64,000 nucleotides of DNA from GCA-1730015 sp964550655 (GTDB lineage: Bacteria; Pseudomonadota; Gammaproteobacteria; Granulosicoccales; Granulosicoccaceae), in NCBI GenBank assembly GCA_964550655.1, contig CAZKAQ010000004.1, positions 11,659-75,658 on the forward strand. The letters are read 5' to 3'. Both the position numbers and the translations under genes were made by a program. A model generated the notes under the pieces. That model was given only the letters and a program-made list of their open reading frames with translations, did no database searches and was not told where the DNA came from. This document shows, piece after piece, positions 26,791 to 34,626 of this stretch; positions within the stretch are counted from its first letter, which is position 1; each line of letters begins with the position of its first letter.

Positions 26791-28647
26791 TTACGCGGGA
26801 AGTCCAAACTTGCTACGGGTTTCTGCGGTCAGATTACCGTCGGCAGACCAGCCACGCAGCTCATAGTATTCGGGCAACATGTTGCCAAGCTCACATACCT
26901 TACCGGTAGCAGGGCCCGTCTTGGCTGCGTCTTTCAACAAGCGATCAGGCAATGTATCTTCAGCGCCACTAATGCCGGCCTTGATATTGAAATCACGTTC
27001 GAGTTGCCAGACACGCTCACCGACTTCAACCAGACGTTCGGGCGACCAGTCTCCATCGCAGGCAGCATCTATTTGTGGTGAGATATCATCAAGTGACCAG
27101 GCAAAAGTGGTAAAGATACACAGACCGGCAGAATCGACAGCCGCTGTTGCATCCTGAAATGCTTTGACCAAACCCGCTTTACCGTCTGTGGTGAGAGGAT
27201 CGGTTTTCTCGGGCACACCCAGAATCTCCGAAGATACCGTGTATCCGCGTAAATGGCAGGCACCACGATTAGATGTAGCGTAAGTCAGCCCCATACCCTG
27301 AATACCGCGCGGGTCGTAAGCCGGGAATTCCTGACCCTTTACTGTCATAGACATTTCCGGATGGCCGTACTTCTCGCATAGCCGACGTGAGCCGAGGTTA
27401 AGGTCTGCACCAAAGCCCGCACCGGTTGCAGACTGCTCAACTGCCCAGCATAAAGCCTCGGCACTGCCAAACTTAAGCTCTACACCGTCGGTATGTTGTG
27501 TTGATATGGCGCCAGCCTCAAACAGCTCCATCGCGGCAGCTACGGTTGCACCGAATGAAATTGGATCCATGCCGTCTTCATTACAAATAAAGTTGACGTA
27601 AGTCAGGGCGTCAAGATCGTCGACACCGGTATCAGAACCAAGAGCCCAGGCCGCTTCATATTCGAGGCCACCGGAATTTCCCCAGTATTGTGGTTTTTCT
27701 TTAACAGAAAAATGTTCTCGATCAATAGTTGATATTCTGCCGCAGGCGATAGTACACGCGAAACACCCACCGTTGCGTGTCAGATTCGGTTTACCATCAC
27801 TGGGACGCGCCTCAAGCATCGCTTCACCTGAAATTTTACTGGCGCCTTCGAACTGAACTTCCTGCATGTTGCGGGTTGGCATTGCACCCACTTCATTGAT
27901 CACATTCATCAGTACCTGAGTACCGAGGGCAGGCAGACCTTCACCGGTAACCGGATTTTCCGCAAGCACCTTCTTGCCAGCTTTAACCGACTCCATGAAA
28001 CGTGCGGGATCCTTAATATTACCGACACCCAGCGTGCCACGAACCGATACGGCTTTGAGATTCTTGGAAGCCATAACAGTACCAACGCCTGAACGACCGG
28101 CTGCACGATGCAAATCATTAATCACCGAGGAATAGAGACAACCTGACTCTGCCGAGCGGCCAACACAGGCAACACGCATCTGCGGATCCTGATGTTTAGC
28201 GTGTAAAAGCTCATCGGTTGCCCAGCACGACTTACCCCATAAATCAGAGGCATCCATCAAAGTAGCCGAATCATTTTCAATATTCAGATAGACCGGCTTA
28301 GGGGATTTGCCTTCAAAGATAATCATGTCCCAGCCGGCACTCTTGAGCTCAGCACCGAAAAAGCCACCGGAATTTGAACAGGCAACAGCACCGGTCAGCG
28401 GGCTTTTCGTTATAACTGAATAACGCCCACCCGTGGAAGCCATGGTGCCGGTTAACGGGCCGGTTGCCATAATGAGTCGGTTATCGGGTCCGAGAGCATC
28501 GGCTTTCGGGTCTACTTCCTCTACGAGATAGCGCGTCGCCAAACCACGCTGGCCAAGGTACTGGTTCGCCCAGTCCATGTTTAATGGTTCTGCTATACAG
28601 GTTCCTTCAGTCAGGTTTACCCGGAGAATTTGTCTGGTCCAGGACAT
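26791..28647 (-). CDS. Aldehyde:ferredoxin oxidoreductase, tungstopterin catalytic subunit (AorB-like)
   Basis: A 618-residue AOR-family enzyme that oxidises aldehydes to acids (or reduces acids) at a tungsten or molybdenum bis-pterin site. The [4Fe-4S] ligands are Cys295, Cys298 and Cys302 (CFACTIAC) and Cys464 in TSNRGACHLRG. Pterin-binding segments ATGPLTGTMASTGGRYSV, SKNLKAVSVRG and DPRGIQGMGLTYATSNRG are intact. The length matches archaeal AOR (~605). The gene follows the ferredoxin gene by one base. The tungsten preference and substrate cannot be read from sequence; the Aromatoleum-like arrangement suggests a broad-substrate tungsten AOR coupled to NAD. Confidence 0.95.
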   Translation of the reverse strand: MSWTRQILRVNLTEGTCIAEPLNMDWANQYLGQRGLATRYLVEEVDPKADALGPDNRLIMATGPLTGTMASTGGRYSVITKSPLTGAVACSNSGGFFGAELKSAGWDMIIFEGKSPKPVYLNIENDSATLMDASDLWGKSCWATDELLHAKHQDPQMRVACVGRSAESGCLYSSVINDLHRAAGRSGVGTVMASKNLKAVSVRGTLGVGNIKDPARFMESVKAGKKVLAENPVTGEGLPALGTQVLMNVINEVGAMPTRNMQEVQFEGASKISGEAMLEARPSDGKPNLTRNGGCFACTIACGRISTIDREHFSVKEKPQYWGNSGGLEYEAAWALGSDTGVDDLDALTYVNFICNEDGMDPISFGATVAAAMELFEAGAISTQHTDGVELKFGSAEALCWAVEQSATGAGFGADLNLGSRRLCEKYGHPEMSMTVKGQEFPAYDPRGIQGMGLTYATSNRGACHLRGYTVSSEILGVPEKTDPLTTDGKAGLVKAFQDATAAVDSAGLCIFTTFAWSLDDISPQIDAACDGDWSPERLVEVGERVWQLERDFNIKAGISGAEDTLPDRLLKDAAKTGPATGKVCELGNMLPEYYELRGWSADGNLTAETRSKFGLPA

Positions 28648-28648
28648 G

Positions 28649-29122
28649 TTAACCTCCCACCGTGTTATCAGTTTTTTCAGCCCACTGTCTCATCTTGTCG
28701 AGACCGGTAGCATTTGCGTCTATATAAGTGATGGCATCTGTCGGGCAGGCATCTACGCATTGGGGATCACCGCCACAAAGATCACACTTTACAACCTTGC
28801 CGGAGTCGACGTTGTAGTTGACCGTACCGAATGGACAGGCGATTGTGCAAACCTTGCAACCGACACAAAGATCTGACACTACATCTTTGGAGCCGGTCGC
28901 AGCATTAACGACAATGGCATCCACCGGGCAGGCATGCATGCACCAGGCTTCGTCGCACTGGGTGCAGGTATAAGGTACAAACTTCCCTTCTTCGTGAAAA
29001 GTAAATACCTTGATGCGTGACTTGGAAGTGTTGAAAACTCCCTCATTCTCTAGGGAACAAGCCATTTCGCACTGTAGACAGCCTGTGCACTTGGCCGGGT
29101 CTATATTTAGAGACTTCTGCAT
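28649..29122 (-). CDS. Four-cluster ferredoxin subunit of AOR (AorA-like)
   Basis: A 157-residue polyferredoxin. Sixteen cysteines form four [4Fe-4S] sites: C12-x2-C15-x2-C18-x3-C22, then CTQCDEAWCMHACP, CVGCKVCTIACP and CDLCGGDPQCVDACP. This is the DmsB/HycB type of electron-transfer subunit. The start is ATG 29122, placed right after a strong GGAGGAG; the open frame extends upstream to 29206 but without support. It is the first gene of the AOR transcript and should shuttle electrons between the W/Mo enzyme and the flavoprotein or another acceptor. Confidence 0.93.
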   Translation of the reverse strand: MQKSLNIDPAKCTGCLQCEMACSLENEGVFNTSKSRIKVFTFHEEGKFVPYTCTQCDEAWCMHACPVDAIVVNAATGSKDVVSDLCVGCKVCTIACPFGTVNYNVDSGKVVKCDLCGGDPQCVDACPTDAITYIDANATGLDKMRQWAEKTDNTVGG

Positions 29123-29164
29123 TATGCTCCTCCGAAAGCTCTTGCTTTTTACCGCAGATAAGGC

Positions 29165-29185
29165 CGTATCGCTAGAGGCGATACG
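29165..29185 (-). promoter_or_regulatory. Hairpin in the AOR operon leader
   Basis: A perfect 8-bp stem (CGTATCGC with GCGATACG, loop of five) lies about 45 bases upstream of the ferredoxin start codon. An A+T-rich TATATGATAT on the minus strand lies just upstream and could be the -10 region. The stem could be a protein operator or an mRNA leader structure. It does not look like a known Moco riboswitch, which is larger. Confidence 0.45.
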
Positions 29186-29255
29186 CTGACTGACCGACGA
29201 TATCATATAACGTCAGTTCCGTCTAAACAGGAAAAACAAGGTTTTCTAACGCAAA

Positions 29256-29275
29256 ACCGCTGCAATCGCAGCGGT
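29256..29275 (-). terminator. Intrinsic terminator after the phosphatase gene
   Basis: ACCGCTGC, four-base loop, GCAGCGGT: a perfect 8-bp G+C-rich stem, followed on the minus strand by a short TTT. It lies between the phosphatase gene and the AOR operon on the same strand and implies that they are transcribed separately. The T-tract is short, so termination may be incomplete. Confidence 0.65.
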
Positions 29276-29342
29276 CTGGAGGATTCAATTTGGCAGGTTC
29301 CCGGACCGGGGCTTGCCAACACCGATAAACCGGCGGAGCAGA

Positions 29343-29972
29343 TCAGGTACCGAAGCCTTTAATCGGTCCTCGCGGAGTAGTGGCGTATGCACCGCCGGTA
29401 GAAATCGACGCTGGCGACGATTTTTTGATCTTGCGACCAAACTTGTAAACGTATTTTTCCTGCTCTTCAGTCTGGATTGCACGAGGCCGTATCTTGCGCA
29501 CCTCAGCCACTGCCAGTTGTGGCGACATACCCATGTCAACCAGCAATCTTGCCGCGATCATACCGGTACGGCCCAATCCCGCCAGACAATGCAGTATCAC
29601 ACGTTCCCCGGCAATCAGAGAGGTCGCGATCTGCTTTCCTTCAACAGCCCACATATCTTCAAATGAATCGTCCGGTACCCCCATGTCAGCAATTGGCAGA
29701 TTGCGCCACCAGAAACCGGCTTCCATAACATGACCACCCAGCTCACCCACACCCAGTCCGAACAACTCATCGGGTTCGTTGAGTGTCAGGATACCGCTGG
29801 CACCCCATTCCCGGCAGGCGGCCAAATCCCGGCGAAGATTTTTCTGAATGTTTCCGCGTCGCGGGGATTCGAGACGAATACCCGGACAAGGCATCATGCC
29901 GATTATCCCTTTACGCCCGGGGATTCTCAGCGTGTAAATACTGTTGGCATTGTTAGCTACTAGTCCAAGCAT
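29343..29972 (-). CDS. Dual-specificity / CDKN3-like protein phosphatase
   Basis: A 209-residue cysteine phosphatase. The P-loop is HCLAGLGRTG with nucleophile Cys129 and Arg135 (H-C-x5-R-T/S). Upstream, LTLNEPDEL holds acidic residues near the general-acid region. Downstream, VRKIRPRAIQTEEQEKYV matches the 'RP-x-A-I-x-T-x-x-Q' pattern of bacterial DSP/CDKN3-like enzymes. An insert near 75-105 has two tryptophans (FWWRNLPI). It may dephosphorylate proteins or a small phosphorylated metabolite. It lies immediately upstream of the AOR operon but behind a terminator, so the functional link is only positional. Confidence 0.85.
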   Translation of the reverse strand: MLGLVANNANSIYTLRIPGRKGIIGMMPCPGIRLESPRRGNIQKNLRRDLAACREWGASGILTLNEPDELFGLGVGELGGHVMEAGFWWRNLPIADMGVPDDSFEDMWAVEGKQIATSLIAGERVILHCLAGLGRTGMIAARLLVDMGMSPQLAVAEVRKIRPRAIQTEEQEKYVYKFGRKIKKSSPASISTGGAYATTPRGPIKGFGT

Positions 29973-30428
29973 TCTTTTAGTGCTCCATCAGGGACAATCG
30001 TTTGCACTCCAGATCCTGAATGAATCAGACCTGGAAGGTATGCGTTGTCGCCCGTTAAAACCGGGGTCACCCGCCAAGGGCCTTTTATCGGCCATTTATA
30101 TTATTATTGAAATCGGGATAAATCCTTCGATTTACAACCACTACAGAGATTTATAGTTCTAAAAATGAGCGTCTGTGCTCACATTGACCTGATCTTAGAT
30201 CCTTGATTATGGCTGATAGGGCATTGTTGCGAAAAAAGGCACACAAATACAAGTGAATAAAGTAAATGAACGCAAACTCCACCCCGAAAAATGTGAATTA
30301 CTCCCATTTTTAGTTAAATAGCTTACGTTGCCGGCAATCTGAACAACTTCCCAACCACAGGCACGCTCTTCAAGCTACGGTAAAAATTGCCGATCTGCTT
30401 TTAGTCTTCTACTGCAAGAAAGCAACGT
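29973..30428. other. Intergenic region between divergent phosphatase and moxR genes
   Basis: About 455 bases that should hold the promoters for the minus-strand phosphatase gene and the plus-strand MoxR operon. A 70-codon frame overlaps the phosphatase start and runs to 30156; it resembles nothing and is not called. I see no clear promoter pair, terminator or repeat. Confidence 0.45.
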
Positions 30429-31367
30429 ATGCCAACAAGAGCAACTGCCGAGGAAAAACACCAGCTCGACGCTGTGATCGAACAGCTCGACCTGATAGTT
30501 ATCGGTAAATCAAACGAACTAAAACTTGCTTTTTCGACTCTGCTCGCCGGTGGTCACCTGTTGTTGGAAGACATTCCCGGGGTCGGCAAAACCACACTGG
30601 CACGGGCGCTGGCGGCAACGATCGGGTTAAAGTGGAATCGCATCCAGTTTACCAGCGATCTGCTGCCAGCAGATGTCATTGGCATTTCGATCTTCGACGT
30701 GCACAAACAGACCTTCAATTTTCACGAAGGCCCTGTGTTTGCCTCCCTGTTACTGGCGGATGAATTAAATCGTGCACCGCCAAAAACGCAAAGCGCGCTG
30801 TTGGAGGCGATGGAGGAAAATCAAGTCACCGCTGACGGCAATACCTATTCGCTCGACAATCCGTTCTTTGTTATTGCAACACAAAATCCACAGGAACAGC
30901 TCGGTGTCTATCCACTGCCTGAGTCGCAGCTTGATCGTTTTATGGTGAGTGTTGAACTCGGCTACCCGGACACCAGCTCAGAGCGCGAAATACTGGCAGG
31001 TACCGATCGACGTGACCTGCTTGAAGCCACTCAACCGGTGATGAGCGTCGAAAGTTTACTCTACTGGCAGGCCAAAGCCCGTCAGATTCATGCAGCACCT
31101 GCTGTACTCGACTACGTACAGGCCTTAATTGCCGCTACTCGAGAAATGGCCCTGAACGGAAGATGCAGCAACGGGCTCAGCCCTCGTGCGGGTTTAAGTT
31201 TATTGTCAATGTGCAAAGCGTGGGCTTTGCTGCATGGTCGGGAAATGGTTCTACCAGATGATGTGCAAAGTGTTTTTACAAGTGTTGCATCACATCGCAT
31301 CGGCGGATCACTGCGAAAAGGACTACCTCTGACCAGAGAGATTCTGACACAGGTAGAAGTCAAATAG
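30429..31367 (+). CDS. MoxR-family AAA+ ATPase
   Basis: A 312-residue chaperone-like AAA+ ATPase. Walker A is GVGKTT at 51-56 in LLLEDIPGVGKTTLARAL. Walker B is LLADELNRAPPKTQSALLEAM. Sensor 1 is FVIATQNP and sensor 2 is SPRAGLSLLSMCKAWA. MoxR proteins act with DUF58 and transglutaminase-domain partners in envelope stress, metal insertion or protein maturation, and both partners follow here. The TAG stop is the first codon of a 20-bp inverted repeat. Confidence 0.95.
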   Translation: MPTRATAEEKHQLDAVIEQLDLIVIGKSNELKLAFSTLLAGGHLLLEDIPGVGKTTLARALAATIGLKWNRIQFTSDLLPADVIGISIFDVHKQTFNFHEGPVFASLLLADELNRAPPKTQSALLEAMEENQVTADGNTYSLDNPFFVIATQNPQEQLGVYPLPESQLDRFMVSVELGYPDTSSEREILAGTDRRDLLEATQPVMSVESLLYWQAKARQIHAAPAVLDYVQALIAATREMALNGRCSNGLSPRAGLSLLSMCKAWALLHGREMVLPDDVQSVFTSVASHRIGGSLRKGLPLTREILTQVEVK

Positions 31368-31384
31368 CCTGCATTATTCATGAG
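31365..31384 (+). repeat. Left arm of perfect 20-bp inverted repeat
   Basis: TAGCCTGCATTATTCATGAG. Its exact reverse complement occurs at 31499-31518, 114 bases away. The arm begins with the stop codon of the MoxR gene. With the right arm it frames a 154-bp unit that looks like a miniature inverted-repeat element or a long-range mRNA stem. Confidence 0.85.
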
Positions 31385-31498
31385 GCGACCTGCGAATTTA
31401 GCTTTTATGTCTTTATTCATAATTTTTGCGGTGAATTTATGGTCAATCCTGAAATGACAGACTGTCTATTCGACGCCAGAGCCAATAGCGCGTCACAT

Positions 31499-31518
31499 CT
31501 CATGAATAATGCAGGCTA
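31499..31518 (-). repeat. Right arm of perfect 20-bp inverted repeat
   Basis: The exact reverse complement of 31365-31384. It ends six bases before the preferred DUF58 start codon (31524); an in-frame ATG at 31509 lies inside the arm. The two outer flanks share no obvious target-site duplication. The 114-bp interior carries no open frame. Confidence 0.85.
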
Positions 31519-31523
31519 GAAAA

Positions 31524-32555
31524 ATGACTCAGCAAGCGAGCGCCTCAGACCTCGGCCACGAAACCGAAACGGTTGCTGAAAAAGGCCCTGTTACACAGCG
31601 ATTCTTTCGTTCCAATGCCAAAGACACGCTACCGATGACAATATGTCACGAGCGTATTTTTATATTGCCGAGTCGTCGAGGACTGGCTTTTATCTGCGTC
31701 ATCATCATTATGTTGATGGCATCAATCAACTACGGTCTCAACCTCGGTTATGCGCTGTGCTTTATTCTTATCGGGTTGTTTGCATCATGTCTGCTCGCTA
31801 CTTACAAGAACCTGGTAAAGGTTAAATTTATTTCTATCAATGCTGAAAACACATTTGCAGGATCAGACCTTCACTATAAAATCAGACTGAGTGAAGAAGT
31901 AAAAAAGTATCGCAGCTCGATCAGTCTCAAAAACAAGGAAAGCATCACTCTATTCGATGTAAAGCCATCGGAAGTAGTCGAAGCCACATTGAGTATTATC
32001 AATACTAAACGTGGTGTTCATACACTCGGAAGACTGACAGTTTCCAGCAACTTCCCACTCGGATTGTGGCGCGGCTGGGGATACTTACACACGCCGGTTA
32101 ACGCTTATGTATATCCCAAACCGGAGAGTCCTGCAGTAGATTTTGCCGGCTACAGCTCAAGTGCAGGAGGCACAATGGCCAAAGGTGTTGAGGCACAGGA
32201 ATTCAGTGGTCTAAAAGCATTCGAATCCTCGGACTCACTCGCGCGTGTGGCATGGAAACGCGTTGCCAGCGGCACAGGCTGGTATAGCAAGCAATTCGAA
32301 CCGGAGGTAGAACAACGCGAGGTCGCAATCAGGTGGCAGGACACTCCCGCTCATCTTGATACAGAGCAAAGACTATCGCGACTGTGTAGCTGGGTAATTC
32401 GTGCAAGGGATGAAAACATCGCGTACACCTTTGAGCTACCGGGTTTTAAGTCACTGAGTCTTGCGAGCGGTCAGGAACATTATGAAACCTGTTTGCGCGC
32501 ACTGGCAGCTTACAATCCCGATCCGACCGAACAGGAGCGGCTAAAAAATGTTTAG
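31524..32555 (+). CDS. DUF58-domain membrane protein
   Basis: A 343-residue protein from ATG 31524 (ATG 31509 adds five residues and lies in the inverted repeat). Two adjacent transmembrane helices lie near residues 50-90 (GLAFICVIIIMLMASINY, YALCFILIGLFASCLLATY). A beta-rich region follows, then the DUF58 core around FSGLKAFESSDSLARVAWKRVASG (the R-x-Y/F-x-x-x-D-x-x-R-x-I/V-x-W pattern). DUF58 proteins partner MoxR ATPases; the core is von Willebrand A-like. The last eight bases overlap the transglutaminase gene. Confidence 0.88.
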   Translation: MTQQASASDLGHETETVAEKGPVTQRFFRSNAKDTLPMTICHERIFILPSRRGLAFICVIIIMLMASINYGLNLGYALCFILIGLFASCLLATYKNLVKVKFISINAENTFAGSDLHYKIRLSEEVKKYRSSISLKNKESITLFDVKPSEVVEATLSIINTKRGVHTLGRLTVSSNFPLGLWRGWGYLHTPVNAYVYPKPESPAVDFAGYSSSAGGTMAKGVEAQEFSGLKAFESSDSLARVAWKRVASGTGWYSKQFEPEVEQREVAIRWQDTPAHLDTEQRLSRLCSWVIRARDENIAYTFELPGFKSLSLASGQEHYETCLRALAAYNPDPTEQERLKNV

Positions 32556-34587
32556 TCGCAAACTCCGTTCAGCTGAGGAAAACGCAAGCCAAATTAATCC
32601 GGCTGAAAACCTGTTACCTCGACGCACTGTGCAGATGCTTGGCATCACAGTGTTGCTATCCCAGTTGCCCTTATTGCTACATCTTCCGCTCTGGCTTACT
32701 TTGCCGGGCATCGGGCTGACATTCGCAAAATTTAAAAGCAAAAGTTTCAACAAACCACTACTGCCACAGAACCTCACTATTGTATTCGTACTGCTGTCGG
32801 TATTGGCTGTGTTTGCGCACTATGGTTTTTTGTTCGGTCGCGATCCCTGTGTCGCCTTCCTGTTTCTACTGCTGAGCTTCAAGTATGTTGAAACAAAAAG
32901 GAACTACGATGCCAGTCTGCTGATTGTCTTGTGTGCTTTTATATTAATTACCCAGTTTTTCTTCAGACAAACACTGCTGTCTGCCATGATCGCGGTACCG
33001 TCGATCTATTTTATCGGTCTGTCGCTGTTTACCTTACAGCGCGGTATGGCTGAAACAGACACCAGAATTATGGTTCACACGACTGCAAAATTGTTCCTGC
33101 AGGCTATGCCAATCGCATTAATCCTTTTTGTAGCGGTACCCAGAATCTCACAAGCTCCATGGCAGGGTGCAGGCAGCGATCAGGCGACCACCGGATTATC
33201 GTCAACCATGTCACCCGGAAGTTTTGCGTCACTGTCAAAGTCAAATGAAGTAGCTTTCAGAGTCGAGTTTGACGGACCTGCACCGGCACCACAGGAGCGT
33301 TACTGGCGCGGCCCGGTTCTCACGGGTTTTGATGGCTATGACTGGTTTGTCAGACCTCAACCGATCAGAAACGACTCATCGTCGGCGCTAAATAAAGTTG
33401 CTGTACAAGATAATCAACGATCAATTGACTACACGGTGACTATGGGTGCCAATTACCAGCCATGGCTGCTGGCGCTTGATACACCGTCGGCAATACCTGC
33501 GCTCGGCAGCAGCAAAAAATTCAAGGTCTCGATAAACGATGAGCTACAAATCAACACTTCAAGACGAATCGATCAACCACTTCGATACCGCGCGCAATCA
33601 ACGCTGACCGATCAGTTTGTACCAGCCAAAAAACCTGCCAGAGCTACGTTGGTGACCACAAGTTCCAACCCGAGGGCGAGGGCTTTTGCAAAAGAACTTC
33701 GCACTCGGTACCCAGACGATGCACAGCTGGCTCAGGCTTTGTTGCGATGGTTCAATACCGAGCCTTTTCACTACACGTTAAGCCCGCCAAAGCTTGGAAG
33801 AAACTCGATAGACGACTTCATTTTTAATTCGCGCCGTGGTTTTTGTGAACACTATGCCGGCAGTTTTGTATTCCTGCTCCGTGCGGCTGGCATACCTGCC
33901 CGCGTTGTCACAGGTTATCAGGGCGGTGAAATGAGCGATGGTTACATGATAGTGCGCCAATCTGACGCGCATGCCTGGACTGAAGCTTATATTGACTCAC
34001 GCTGGCAGCGACTTGATCCAACGGCAGCAGTGTCACCACAGCGCATTGAGCAAGGCGCATCCGAAGCACTGCTTGGCGATTCGTCTCAAAGTCTGTTAAA
34101 GAAAATAGAGTTTCCGTTTTTCAACACAGTCTCATTAAAATGGGATGCAATAAACTTCGCATGGCAACGCATGGTGATCGGTTTTGACAGCGAAAATCAG
34201 AACGCTATGTGGAAAAAGATCGGTATAGAAAAACCAAGCGCCTGGATGATCGTTATCGGTTTTATCGCAGCTGCCTGCATATGGGCGCTAATAATTTTGA
34301 AACCTTTCAGTGATATTGGCAGAGAAAAATTATCACCGTGCGAAAAATACTGGCGCAAACTGGCTGCAAAACTTGATAAACACGGATTGCCCAGAGAACC
34401 AGGTGAAACAATTGCAGCCTATCTCGATCGTGCTTCTCAACACTGGCCGCAATACAGAACACAGTTGGAGTCGATCAAGCAAAGCTATTGCAATGGCGTG
34501 TATTCAGCAAACAGCAGTGATGCAGCCCGCCACCGACAGCAGGCTTTGAACATCAAGCGTGAAGCAGCAAATATTCTGAAGCTCTAG
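32548..34587 (+). CDS. TgpA-like transglutaminase membrane protein (DUF3488/DUF4129)
   Basis: A 679-residue protein. Residues ~25-200 contain about six transmembrane helices (TgpA N-terminal domain). A periplasmic transglutaminase-like domain spans ~380-500 with an intact triad: Cys433 (RRGFCEHYAG), His475 (DAHAWTEAYI) and Asp490 (QRLDPTAA). A further helix at ~560-580 (AWMIVIGFIAAACIWALII) precedes a cytoplasmic DUF4129-like tail. Pseudomonas TgpA is a periplasmic transglutaminase encoded with the same MoxR/DUF58 partners. Eight-base overlap with the DUF58 gene. Confidence 0.93.
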   Translation: MFSRKLRSAEENASQINPAENLLPRRTVQMLGITVLLSQLPLLLHLPLWLTLPGIGLTFAKFKSKSFNKPLLPQNLTIVFVLLSVLAVFAHYGFLFGRDPCVAFLFLLLSFKYVETKRNYDASLLIVLCAFILITQFFFRQTLLSAMIAVPSIYFIGLSLFTLQRGMAETDTRIMVHTTAKLFLQAMPIALILFVAVPRISQAPWQGAGSDQATTGLSSTMSPGSFASLSKSNEVAFRVEFDGPAPAPQERYWRGPVLTGFDGYDWFVRPQPIRNDSSSALNKVAVQDNQRSIDYTVTMGANYQPWLLALDTPSAIPALGSSKKFKVSINDELQINTSRRIDQPLRYRAQSTLTDQFVPAKKPARATLVTTSSNPRARAFAKELRTRYPDDAQLAQALLRWFNTEPFHYTLSPPKLGRNSIDDFIFNSRRGFCEHYAGSFVFLLRAAGIPARVVTGYQGGEMSDGYMIVRQSDAHAWTEAYIDSRWQRLDPTAAVSPQRIEQGASEALLGDSSQSLLKKIEFPFFNTVSLKWDAINFAWQRMVIGFDSENQNAMWKKIGIEKPSAWMIVIGFIAAACIWALIILKPFSDIGREKLSPCEKYWRKLAAKLDKHGLPREPGETIAAYLDRASQHWPQYRTQLESIKQSYCNGVYSANSSDAARHRQQALNIKREAANILKL

Positions 34588-34626
34588 CACACTGAAGCCC
34601 CCACCGGGATCCAAACAAATCAGGAC

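Noticed and set aside
29944..30156. 70-codon plus-strand frame upstream of moxR
   Set aside because: It overlaps the start of the phosphatase gene on the other strand and has no motif or ribosome binding site.
31365..31518. Calling the inverted-repeat unit a typical insertion sequence or an attC site
   Set aside because: The interior has no transposase frame, no target duplication is evident and there is no integron core site. Only a miniature element, invertible segment or RNA stem remain possible.
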